Part shown: positions 22,497-32,534 of the stretch, in pieces
How positions within the stretch are numbered: the first letter of the stretch is position 1
Layout: each line of letters begins with the position of its first letter
Assembly (NCBI GenBank): GCA_002914805.1
Contig: JXTB01000169.1
Span: 540,950-604,949, forward strand
DNA from: Parasponia andersonii
Taxonomy: Eukaryota > Streptophyta > Magnoliopsida > Rosales > Cannabaceae
Length of the DNA stretch: 64,000 nt
Direction: 5' to 3'
The notes under the pieces: generated by a model
What the model was told of the DNA's origin: nothing
The model's database searches: none
Seen by the model: only the letters and a program-made list of their open reading frames with translations
Translations under genes and position numbers: made by a program

Positions 22497-22966
22497 TGTT
22501 AGAAAGTAAAACAAACTTTATTATTCACTCAAATATTTTTATAAGAGAAAATTCTCAATTTCACTCTTCAAGCTCACTCACTCACTAGAACCTATATTTT
22601 TTTCTCTCTTCTCTTCACTCTTAGAAACTTTGTTTCTTACTTGATGCTTAAAACTCAAATGGAAAGGGGTATTTATACTACATGAGAAACAATGAGAACC
22701 ATATAAATAAATAATTACAAAAATCCTTACGCTACACATATTTTCTTCTACACACTTCTAATAATAATTTAAGTAATCAAATAATTTTAATGTAAAAAGC
22801 TAACATTTAGCTAACACTAGAAGATTCTAAGTGGAATGCTTCTTTAATTTGGACTTGGGTTATTTTCTTTTATGAGCTTTGTACTTAGGCTAACTCCAAC
22901 TTATTTGGCCTCATGTTGATGAGCTTAAAATATTTTTTATGGGCTTAAACAAGTTTATTTTCAATA
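22497..22966 (-). repeat. 3' LTR of the copia element
   Basis: 470 bp. It starts TGTTAGAAAG in plus coordinates; the far end has decayed from TTTTCAACA to TTTTCAATA. It contains a CTCACTCACTC stretch and a TTTAGCTAACAC duplication that the other LTR lacks. Confidence 0.85.
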
Positions 22967-22979
22967 CCACCCCTTAAAC
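22967..22979 (-). other. Polypurine tract of the copia element
   Basis: On the minus strand GTTTAAGGGGTGG immediately precedes the 3' LTR, as expected for plus-strand priming. Confidence 0.8.
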
Positions 22980-22989
22980 TTGTTTTATA

Positions 22990-24553
22990 ATACCAAATAA
23001 GTTTCTTAATCTTGCAAAGTCTTCAAACTTGAGTGGCTTGGTGAAAATATCAGCAATCTGATCATGTGATCTCACATACTCCAATTATACTTCTTTGTTT
23101 GCAACACATTCTCTTATATAATGATAGCGAGTTTCGATATGCTTGCTTCAGTCATGAAAGACTGGATTTTTAGTCAAAGCTATTGTTGACTTATTGTCGA
23201 TACAAATCTCCGTTGGCTTATTTTGAGGCATGTTTAATTCTTTCAATAACCTTCTTAGCCAGATTGCATGACTGACACATGATATAGCAATTATGTACTT
23301 AGCTTCGCATATTGAAAGGTGACGATCAGTTGTTTCTTAGATACCCAGGTGAAGGCAGTTTCTCTTATGAAAAACACAAAACCAGTTGTGCTTTTTCGAT
23401 CATCAGTATCTCCGGCTCAATCATTATCACTGTAACCAACGATTTTGTAATCATTAGAAACTAAAAAGAACAAGCCAAGATTGATCGTATCTTTTAGGTA
23501 ACAGAGAATTCTCTTTGCAGCTTTGAAGTGAGTAGTTATTGGAATTTTCATGTAACGACTTACTAGTCTAGTTGTATAGAGAATATCAAGCCTTGTACAT
23601 GTCAAGTACCGAAGGCATCTAACAAGGCTCTTGAAGAGTGTTGGATCCATCTTTTCTACTTCATCGTCTTTGAATAATTTTATTCCGTACTCCACTAGTA
23701 TACTTATCGGCTTGTAATCATCCATATTGAACTTTTCCAAGATCTTCTTTGTATAGCTTTCTTGAGAGATAAAAATGTATTCTTCCTTTTGCTTGACTTC
23801 TATGTCGAGGTAGTACGCCATAAGTCCGATGTCTGTCATTTCAAACTCATGTGTCATTACTCTCTTAAATTTGTCAAACATTCTTGGATTACTTCCAGTG
23901 AATATGAGATCATCTACATACAAGCATATGATCAGAATATCTCCATCTTTAGCCCTCACATAGAGAGCATGTTCATAAGGGCACTTAATGATTCCATTCT
24001 CTTGGAAATATTTGTCAATTCAGTTGTTCTATACTCTTGGTGCTTGTTTTAGACCATAAAGAGCCTTCTTCAGCTTCAAAACTTTATCTTTATGCTCTTT
24101 CATCTCATAACCTAATGGTTGTTCGATATAGACTTCTTCTTCAAGAATTCCATTCATAAGTGCAGACTTTATATTCATCTGATGAATCTTCCATTTGTTC
24201 TGAGCAGCAAGAGAAATAATTAGTCTTATAGTTTCTAATCGTGCCACGGGAGCAAATACCTCGTCGTAGTCAATGCCGGCTCTTTGACTATAGCCTTTCG
24301 TGACTAGCCTTGCTTTGTATCTTTCTACCTCTCTTTTGGCATTTTTCTTCACCTTGTATATCCATTTTACACCGATAGCTTTATGAACTTTAGGAAGAGT
24401 GGATAGTCCCCAAGTGTCATTCTTCTCTATGGCTTTGACTTCTTCATCTATCGCATTCTTCCATTTTTTATCTTGTACAGCCTCTTGGAAGTTCACCGGT
24501 TCACAATCAGCAAAAAAGCAAAATAGAGTGAGGTTTTCAAGTCTATCAGTCAC
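22990..24553 (-). pseudogene. Copia reverse transcriptase and RNase H
   Basis: The first block (24553-24029) is the RVT_2 domain: WKNAIDEEVKAIEKNDTW, ERYKARLVTKGYSQ, DYDEVFAPVARLETIR and ALYGLKQAP are all present. The motif that normally reads H-Q-M-D-V/I-K-S-A is HQMNIKSA here, so the first catalytic aspartate is changed to asparagine (GAT to AAT). After a frame break the second block (23959-23417) holds LYVDDLIFTG with the YVDD pair intact, and the thumb/connection region. The RNase H start reads YSDND followed by TGA where tryptophan is expected, then AGDTDDRKSTTGFVFF. Later RNase H pieces carry more stops. The protein is inactive on two counts. Confidence 0.85.
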
Positions 24554-24643
24554 CTCATATAGATCTTTAAGTCTTCTTGTACATTTTTTATGTCTCTCAG
24601 TTAAGAAAGATAGATGTGAATCTTTATAAGTGGATGATATTGG

Positions 24644-25347
24644 TTAGGAAGGTGGAGTAATAGCCTCCTGATGGACTTCTCTTGCTTGCTCTACTGGTAT
24701 TTCTATATCTTCAAATTGTGGAAAAAAATTGTAGTCATTTGTTTGAGAACCGAAGTCCCATTCATCTTCTTCATCGAATATTACATCTCGGCTGATGATT
24801 ACTTTTCCATTGTTAGGATTGTATAACTTATATCCTTTAGAGTTGGTTTCGTAGCCGATGAAAATGAACTTTTCGCTTTTATCATCAAGTTTGATTCTAT
24901 GTTCGTCGGGCACATACACATGGGCTATACTTCCAAAGACTCTCAAATGGGAGATCCCAGGCTTCCTTCTCCTCTATGCTTCTTGTGGTGTCATTCCCCA
25001 CACACTTCTTGTTGGAGATCGATTGTCCAGAACTCTTTGGGTAATCTCTTACTTTTCAGCCTGCTTCGAGCTATGTTAAGGATGATCCAGTTCTTCCTTT
25101 CTGCCATACTATTTTGTTGAGGGGATCTTGGAAAGGTTAAAGGTCGTTGAATTCCATTTGCTTCACAGAATTCTTGGAACTCTTTTGAAGTGAATTCTCC
25201 TCCTCTATCAGATCTCATGGCTTTGATCTGAAGACCACTTTCCTTCTTTACAGTAATCTTGAACTTCTTGAAAGCTTCAAAAGCTTTTAATTTTTGCTTC
25301 AAGAAATAAACCCAAGTATTTCTTGAGAAATCATCAATAAAGAGCAA
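24644..25347 (-). pseudogene. Copia integrase
   Basis: The DDE core lies at 25347-24991: FIDDFSRNTWVYFLKQK carries the first aspartate, MRSDRGGEFTSKEF the second, and SPQQNSMAERKN the glutamate. After a frame break the C-terminal region (24946-24644) reads MRVFGSIAHVYVPDE, SEKFIFIGYETNSKGYKLYN and VIFDEEDEWDFGS, conserved in TNT1-94-type elements. The zinc-binding N-terminal region should lie at about 25350-25600 but is broken. Integrase lies upstream of RT, which defines copia order. Confidence 0.85.
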
Positions 25348-25639
25348 GAAGTAATTGCTCTTACCGAAAGAACTTGGTTTGATAGAACCGTATACATCTG
25401 TATGTACGAGCTCTAGTGGCTTCTGGGCTCTTGAATTCGACTCTTTTGGAAAATTTTTCGTGAATTACTCCCCGAGTAAGCATCCTTCACAAACCTGATC
25501 AGGATGATTGATGCATGGCAAGTCACTCACCATTTTTTTTTTTGGATAGTAGTTCTAGTCCTCCAAAGTTGAGATACCCGAATCTCAAATGCCATAGCCA
25601 TGATGAATCCTTGTAACATGCTTTCAAATATTTTGTCAT

Positions 25640-26000
25640 ATCATTTTAAATGTTCAATAAGAACACTCTATTTCTTAACATAGGCACCTTGGCAATCAAA
25701 TTCATGTTGTTATCTCTTATAGAAAGACTACAATCTTTCAAGTGAATATCATAGCCTTTCTTTGAGAGTTGTCCCAAACTCAAGATGTTTATTTTCATTG
25801 TGGGTACATAATAAACATTTGAAATAAATTGATGCCCCCCATTTTTTAAGTAGATAAGAATTTTATCTTTTCCTTTTACCGCTACTTTGAATCATCACTG
25901 AAAGAAACACTCCCACTGATCGATTCATCAAGCTCTATGAACATTGATCGACGCCCACACATATGATTGCTAGCACCGGTGTCAAGATACCATGTGTTGT
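25640..26000 (-). pseudogene. Copia protease
   Basis: On the minus strand, in a frame shifted from gag, [13 protein letters not shown] carries the aspartic protease motif DTGAS at about 25983-25969. It is followed by pieces reading YYVPTMKINILSLGQLS and later LRNRVFLL. Frame breaks on both sides separate it from gag and integrase. Confidence 0.7.
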
Positions 26001-27073
26001 CTGTCCTCCATTGTTGTCTTTATATGCTAGTAGCACGGTGCCATTTTCTTCCCTTTTCTCTTCAACGTAATTGACTTTCTCTTCAATTCTATTATTGGAT
26101 GCTCTACACTCTCTAGCATAATAGCCAAACTTGTGATAATTGAAACATTTAACTTGAGACTTCTCAGGCCTTGAGTTCATTCGACCTCTACCATGACCTC
26201 TTGTAGAGCTTTCTCCTCTTTTGAAATTGCTGATATGACAATTGTGGTTGTTAGAATTCTAACATTGTTCACGACCTCGACTTGTACCATGTCCTTGTCC
26301 TTGAGCGTGTCCTCTTCCACAACCATGTTGACTTCTTTCGCTACATTTGCTATCTTCTTTTTCTGTAAGTTGTGTCTTGAGAAGCTGCTCCTTAAAATTT
26401 GGCTTCTTTTTTTTCTTTTCCTTGTGAGTTTGTAAAGAACCCAAGAGTTGTTCTATCGTCATAGCTCCCAAATCTTTAGTTTCTTCGATGATAATAACAA
26501 TATTCTCAAACTTTAATTCTAACGATCGAAGAAGCTTTTCCATGATCGTAACATTTTCAATTTTCTCACCATTTCGCTTCATTTGATTAAAAATGGCTAA
26601 AACTTTTGAAAAGAAGTCAGAAACTGACTTAGTCTCCGTCATGTGTAGTAAATCAAACTCTCTTCTTAGAGTTTGAAGACGAACCTTTTTAACTTTTCTT
26701 CTCTCTTATATGAAATTTGAAGTTTTTCCCATGCTTCTTTAGCAGAGGTTGCACTTGAGATTTTCTCAAACCCGTCGTTATCTAAAGCCTGGTAGATGAG
26801 GAAGAGAGCTTTTTTGTCTCTCTTTTTTGAATATTTTAAACTATCATTCTGTGTTGAGGATAGTTTTTCCTCATCTCTTGGCTCTTCATAGCCTTTCTTC
26901 GCTACTTCCCAAACATCATGTGCTCTAATAAGGACTTTTATTTTGATCGTCCAATTATCAAAGTTGTTACCTTGAAGTGGTGGAACTTGAAGAGATGCTA
27001 AACTGCTGGTAGCTATAACTCTTAACAGAGTAAATTTTTGGAAATTTTGACTACAAAGATTAATCCGGAACAT
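25935..27073 (-). pseudogene. Copia gag with zinc-knuckle remnant
   Basis: The N-terminal part (27073-26666) carries PPLQGNNFDNWTIKIKVLIR and AKEAWEKLQISY, typical of the copia gag (DUF4219/UBN2) families. After a frameshift near 26665 it continues with SVSDFFSKVLAIFNQMKRNG, MEKLLRSL and TIEQLLGSLQTHKEK (26642-26259), then an Arg/Gly/His-rich segment. The zinc knuckle at about 26130-26090 reads CFNYHKFGYYAREC, so the second cysteine of CX2C is a tyrosine (TGT to TAT). The start codon of the usual M-A-T-S-S opening is ATA. It cannot yield a working capsid protein. Confidence 0.8.
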
Positions 27074-27488
27074 TGAAAAACCTTAAGATTGACTTGTATA
27101 ACAACTTGGTCAAAGTCAACGGTCAAAATCAATGCTCAGTCAACGGCACGATCCAATAGCTCTGACAGTTTGGACAACGGCTCTAATGGCTCGGTCAACA
27201 GTTATGACGGCTTGGTCAAACGGCTCTGACTCAGCTTAACTTGGTGAGTTGACTCAGTTATGATAGCAAACTTCTGATAACTCATTCAGAGTCGTTCGGA
27301 CTCCGATTAGGCTGATTTTTGTGGCAGCATTTTCGTCTCGTCGAGATTTTCGATTTGATATGTAATAATAGTATGTTTAGAACAAACAGATAATACTCTC
27401 AGTATCAAGAATTCTTTTCTAATGTGGAAGATTAGTCAAAACTACAACCATAGAGCTTACTTAGAATTTCATGAGAACTTACAACCTC

Positions 27489-27500
27489 GCTCTGATACCA
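27489..27500 (-). other. tRNA-iMet primer-binding site of the copia element
   Basis: The plus strand reads GCTCTGATACCA, so the element strand has TGGTATCAGAGC, the canonical complement of the initiator methionine tRNA 3' end. It lies three bases inside the 5' LTR. Confidence 0.95.
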
Positions 27501-27503
27501 CTT

Positions 27504-27933
27504 TGTTGGAAAGTAAAACAAACTTTATTATTCACTCAAATACTTTTACAAGAGAAAATTTTCAACGTCCTCGTCTCTCTTCTCTTCACTCTTAGAAGCT
27601 TCGCTTCTTACTTGATGCTTAGAACTCAAATGGGGAGGGGTATTTATATTACATGAGAAATAATGAGAACCACACAAATAAATAATTACAAAAATATTTA
27701 AGCCACACATATTTTCTTCTACATACTTCTAATAATAATCTAAGTAATCAAATAATTCACATGTAAAAAGCTAACACTAGAAGATTCTATCTTCTAAGTG
27801 GAAGATTTATTTAATTTGGACTTTGAATTTTTTCTTTTATGAGCTTTGTACTTAGGCTAATTTAAACTTATTGAGCCTTATGTTGATGGGCTTTAAATAC
27901 TTTTTATAAGTTTAAACAAGTATATTTTCAACA
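27504..27933 (-). repeat. 5' LTR of the copia element
   Basis: 430 bp, starting TGTTGGAAAG and ending TTTTCAACA in plus coordinates, with intact TG and CA termini. It is followed by the AATAA duplication at 27934-27938. Confidence 0.9.
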
Positions 27934-29274
27934 AATAAAACATCGTGCTTAGAGATAGCCTAAGACCTCTAAAATTAAAAAAATTTGGTGAAAACGGAAA
28001 ACTCCCCTTAGACATTAATTGGATTTGACTCAATATTTTTAAGCAACAACAATTAAAATTTTTACTAAAAATATTGCATGTACTATTCCATTAAAAAAGT
28101 AAAAAAAATTACTTAAATTAAAAGAATACCGTGACTAAAGTTAAGTGTTAGTGTAATTTATTATCATTATCATTATTTTTTTGATATATATATATATATA
28201 GTATGTGTGCATGGTTGGACATGGCAATAACGAAGAAGGTGGTGTGGGACCCGTTGGGTTAATTCTGAGGTATAGATGTGGGAAAAGCAAGAAGCCCCCG
28301 ACCGTGAGCATCTGATGACGACCACTCTATCCACCCCACGTCCGGCGGCTAGCCCACCCCTTTGGCTTTATCTTTTCCTTTTTCTCATCGGTACGACTCG
28401 ACTGCCAACACAATTTAAGAGATGTGCTAATTTTTCTTTGCTTTTCTTTTTTATTTTTTGAAAAAAAAACTAAACATGTATTTTTATTTGTTTGTTTGTG
28501 TGGCTTGTTCGTGAAGAGTTCAGTGAAAAGAGCATATACATATATAATAATAAACCAAAGAAAAAAAAAAGAGGTCACAAAATCGACGACTATAGTACTA
28601 TTAATGGTGTCAAGTCTCCCCAGCTAGCTGATATGATTAGCTAGTAATCTCTCTATCTTTATATATTTATATTTATGTATAGAAGATTTATTGACATGAT
28701 GTATACAGAGAATAACGTAATAGACTAATAACTAATCAATTACAGTTCATGGTTTTAAATAAATATTATAGAGATGAAATATAGTAGCCGGCCTTGCTAA
28801 ATATGTATCCAAATTCCAATTTATCCTTGGTAATGCTAAAGTACAACTCGATAATATTGGTGAATATGTATTATATCCCTACCATGTACGGACTAAGTAG
28901 TATTAGAGTTAAATGTAAAAAGTGGTTGATTGGTTATTACCGAGCAAAGTTAGGAATTTAATTTAGAGAAAGCAAAAATCAAATATGCTTACTGAAGATT
29001 TATAACTTAAAATTTGAAGGATATATTTAAAATTTTACAAATTTAAGGGAAGAAATACTAAATTTGATTGAGACAAAGACTAATGTTTGAAAACATTTAC
29101 GTGTTATTTACTAGAAAAGTAAAATTCAAATGGATAATTTCCCACTCTAGGCCATATGTAACTCTGCCCTGCTTATTACACCTACTCGCGTGCCAAAACT
29201 GTGATATTACAATTAATCAATTGACTATAAATACATAACAAGTAATCAATTGACTACGCACAATATTGGTCAAG

Positions 29275-29275
<1 letters not shown>

Positions 29276-29320
<45 letters not shown>
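29276..29320. repeat. (TA)n microsatellite
   Basis: About 22 TA dinucleotides, uninterrupted. Confidence 0.95.
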
Positions 29321-29322
<2 letters not shown>

Positions 29323-30939
29323 CTAATAGAAAATACTTTCTATTTTCACCTACCTTTTTGGCTTTTGTTTGTGAACAGAACGGCTTCACACTTATTTATA
29401 ATTGACTTCAGTATAATTTGGACAAACTTTTGTGACCATACAATCCCAACTGAAAAAACTGCATCGACGATTTTTCTGAAGTCCCTAGACCAAAAGTTCT
29501 ATTTTAATTTTTATCCAGACCATTTATATTATTTCGGTGTACCACTATACAAAGCTGAATCAAGCACAAACATTATAATGTATACATATACTATATGTAC
29601 TATGTAGTATTATAAAGGGTAATTACTTAATTAGCGAGTAGTATTGAAACCAATTAAAAGCTCCCAGCAGCAAAAGAAACCAATTGAAAGCTCTGTATGG
29701 TTGATCATGAAGCCAACACAGTTACGCACGCGTGGCACACGTGTAGGTAATCTAGAGAGAGCCTTTCGGCTAGCAGCGCGACAAGAAAAAATTGCTATCC
29801 TTTTCCACTTGCAAACTGGCATTATTTCCATTTCACAAGTTTGGTAATCATGAATTTAAAGTCATTATGTTATTGCTCGTTTTTGTTTTCTGGAAAGAAA
29901 AAAGGAACAGTGACCCCGTCTTTCATTCTCCAGAAACAACAAATTAAAAGAAATAAATAAAGAAAAAAAGAAAAAAGGGAAGAAGGAACTTGAACTTGAT
30001 ATACAAAGGTAATTAATAGTTTTTTACTCGCTAGCTAGAAATTTTTAAGTTTTAATTNTGTCTCCCACAAGATAGGAATCTACGCATATAATATACGAGC
30101 TAAAATTCTTTCACTTTGTATCATGTGTTTTCTATCATTTTACATATACTTTTTGACTTATATATACTTATACTCTCGCTTTTATGTGCCGAAGGATTTT
30201 GGGGCGAGGAAAAGTGAATAAGTATATTGGCCGAACTTGAATCACTAAATTATAAATAGGCTTTAAGTACTTATAAATATACTTACTTTCAGAAAATAAC
30301 ATTCCGAACCCTTTTCAGACTTTTGACAAACAATATTGTGTCTATTTTTATCCATTTTGTCCTTGATATGTTCAGTAAAATATTCATTCTATAACTCCAA
30401 ATTAAGGTTTATTATTTGGTGTACATATATATGTTCTAAAATAAATGGTATATATCAGTGTTAACCTTTTCTGTAAGTTTTTATACGTAAAGAAGACCAT
30501 TCTTCCCACACACACGAAAAGAAATAATAAGAAAAGGAATAAAAAAAACTTTTAACACATTTCCATGCAAAAATAAAAACTCTGCCGGGAGCAGACCAGA
30601 AAAATAAAGGTAACATTCGATGGTGACGCTTCCACACCTCAAAACCCCACCTCTTACCCAACTTTTTATTTTAAATTCCAAATTATTGTTTAATTAGTCA
30701 GCTCGTTTAATTCATATCTCAAGCTTTTTTACTTAGGGTTTATTCTGTCTCTTTCTCTTTCCATCTCTTGATCATGCATGGCCATTAATCTTTTTGGGGT
30801 GCACTACTGTAAATAAACAGCATAAAAAAGAAGCTTAAAGACTAAGAAAATTGTTGTCGTTTTTCCCTTTAAACCCTAAAAATTTAATAAAACAAAAAGA
30901 GATAGGAATACTAGTACTACAACAAATAAATAAACTAAC

Positions 30940-31156
30940 CCTCTCTCTCTTTCTCTCTTTATCTTTAGCTAGCTCTATAAGCTCCTTTATATCTTTCCGC
31001 GTCTTCTTCTGATGATCTCTCTCCTTTCTCTGAAACTCTCTCTTAATATTTGATGTGATTCTTGAACCGCATATATATATATATATCTTCCCACCTAAAA
31101 AACCCATCAACCTTTTACAAAAAAGAGAAGTTTTAAAGCTCCAAAGAGAGCTAGCC
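30940..31156 (+). promoter_or_regulatory. Putative core promoter and 5' leader of the Dof gene
   Basis: A pyrimidine-rich stretch (CTCTCTCTCTTTCTCTCTTT, from 30942) is followed by a TATA-like CTCTATAAGC near 30972 and then a CT-rich leader up to the start codon at 31157. Pyrimidine patches near the start site are common in plant promoters. The TATA choice is inferred from position only. Confidence 0.3.
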
Positions 31157-31210
31157 ATGGTTTTCTCATCCGTGCCTCATGTCTATCTGGATCCACCCAA
31201 CTGGCCACAG
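31157..31210 (+). CDS. Dof gene exon 1
   Basis: 18 codons from the ATG at 31157 to a CAG|GTGATA donor. The ATG lies in AGCCATGG, a good plant start context. The reading frame continues in phase 0 into exon 2. The short first exon with one intron ahead of the Dof domain is the usual gene plan for this group. Confidence 0.85.
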
Positions 31211-32534
31211 GTGATAAGGTTTTTTTCATTTCTAGCATTTTCTTCCAATTAATTATTTTAATTCTCTTCTTGATTTTCATCACCTGAGATCAGGGTTTGC
31301 CAGCTTCTTGATAAAAAAAAGCAAAAAAAATATGAGTGTATATATAAAAATATATTCTTATACCCTTTTCTTTACTCTCATCCCTTCTTGAATATACCAT
31401 ATATATTTTGTATTTGATTTCAACTTCCTTTTCATTTTTGTTCTAATATTTTTGCAGCAGACGAATCATGATGAGAACCAGCAACAACAAAGAAGTAGCG
31501 GTCGGAGTGACCAGAATCCACAGCTCCCTCTTCCTCCTCCGCCGCCACCAGCAGCCGGAGGAGGCGTCGGTGGTAGCGGAGGCAGCAGCACGGGCTCGAT
31601 CAGGCCCGGTTCTATGGCAGATCGAGCGCGGTTAGCGAAGATACCGCAGCCGGAGGCGGCACTCAATTGCCCTCGTTGCGATTCCACCAATACAAAATTT
31701 TGTTATTTCAACAACTACAGCCTCACGCAGCCTCGCCACTTCTGCAAGACCTGCCGGAGGTACTGGACAAGGGGAGGAGCCTTGAGAAACGTCCCCGTCG
31801 GCGGAGGCTGCAGGAGGAACAAGAGGACCAAAGGGTCAAGCAGGTCGAAATCGCCGGCTCCGGACCGCCAAACAGGCTCCTGCTCCACAAGCACTGCCGC
31901 AGTCAATTCCAACGGCGGCGGCCGTTGTGATATATTAGGCCATTTGCCTCCTCAGCCGCCGCTTCCCCACTTGCCCTTTTTGCCAAATCTTCATCATCAT
32001 CTAGGCGAGTACGGATCGGCCGGTGGAGATCCCGGCGACGTAGGGTTGAATTTCGGGGGAATTCCGCCACAGATGGTGAATACAGGCGGTGGTGAAGTTG
32101 AATTTCAGATTGGTGGGAGCGGTGGCGGAGGCAGTGGTGGACTTGGTGATCATCAGCAGTGGAGATTGCAGCAGCAAGTGCATCAATTCCCTTTTTTGGC
32201 GGCTAATTTGGAACCACCAACTAGGTTGTACCCGTTTGATCATCATCGTCATCATCATCAGGGCGCTGGTGAAAATGGAGAGCCGCCGACCTACCTCGGC
32301 GGAGCCAGCCAGCTTCAGCCTAAGGCATTGGATACTCAAGATGTGGCGGCAGTGAAAATTGAAGGAAACAATATTCATCACCAGGGGCTGAGTAATTTGT
32401 CCAGAAATTTTTTGGGTGGCCTTGGGTTAAATGACCATCATCAGTACTTAGGTGGTGGTGGTGGTGGAGGTGGAGGTGGTAATGCATGGACTGATCTCTC
32501 TACTTTTACTTCCTCTGTCAACCATCTCTTATAG
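31157..32534 (+). CDS. Dof zinc-finger transcription factor (two exons)
   Basis: A plant-specific DNA-binding regulator that acts in the nucleus on AAAG-core sites. Exon 1 (31157-31210) encodes [18 protein letters not shown], the conserved N-terminus of the DOF5.1/DOF3.6 (OBP3)/DOF2.4 group. The intron is 31211-31457 (GTGATAAG...TTTGCAG, phase 0), and exon 2 (31458-32534) ends with TAG. The predicted protein has 376 residues. The Dof finger has its zinc-binding cysteines at residues 89, 92, 114 and 117 (CX2CX21CX2C), followed by [20 protein letters not shown] and a basic KRTK end. Around it are Gln-, Pro- and Gly-rich stretches, a His-rich stretch, a poly-Gly run near the end and the C-terminus [15 protein letters not shown]. 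The frame is intact and there is no sign of decay. The acceptor could also be three bases downstream, dropping one glutamine. The exact ortholog is not assigned. Confidence 0.93.

Larger units (their letters stand above)
22497..27933 (-). mobile_element. Ty1/copia LTR retrotransposon, complete but decayed
   Basis: 5,437 bp on the minus strand with LTRs at both ends and the 5-bp duplication AATAA at 22492-22496 and 27934-27938. The 5' LTR (27504-27933), a tRNA-iMet primer-binding site, gag, protease, integrase, RT, RNase H, a polypurine tract and the 3' LTR (22497-22966) follow in copia order, with integrase before RT. Protein words resemble those of TNT1-94-type polyproteins. Frameshifts, stops and active-site changes show it is dead. 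It sits inside an older PIF-like MITE. Confidence 0.9.
22100..27960. mobile_element. PIF/Harbinger-like MITE split by a copia element
   Basis: The left end GGCCATCTCTAAC at 22100 is matched by the complementary right end CTTAGAGATAGCC at 27948-27960. Both are bordered by the 3-bp duplication TAA (22097-22099 and 27961-27963), the target size and sequence expected for PIF/Harbinger elements. Without the copia insertion (22497-27938 including one duplication) the MITE would be about 420 bp. It has no coding capacity of its own. Confidence 0.6.
27964..31156. other. Upstream region of the Dof gene
   Basis: No gene is supported in these 3.2 kb. A less AT-rich stretch at about 28225-28410 stands out. 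A long (TA)n run lies at 29276-29320. The short segment 29640-29830 holds two copies of AACCAATTAAAAGCTC/AACCAATTGAAAGCTC and G-box-like CACGTG and CGCGTGG words. An N at 30058 marks an unresolved base. Confidence 0.4.

Noticed and set aside
31466..31930. Alternative frames overlapping the Dof coding region
   Set aside because: GC-rich codons of the Dof exon keep other frames open; the Dof finger, splice sites and conserved N- and C-terminal motifs all lie in one frame.
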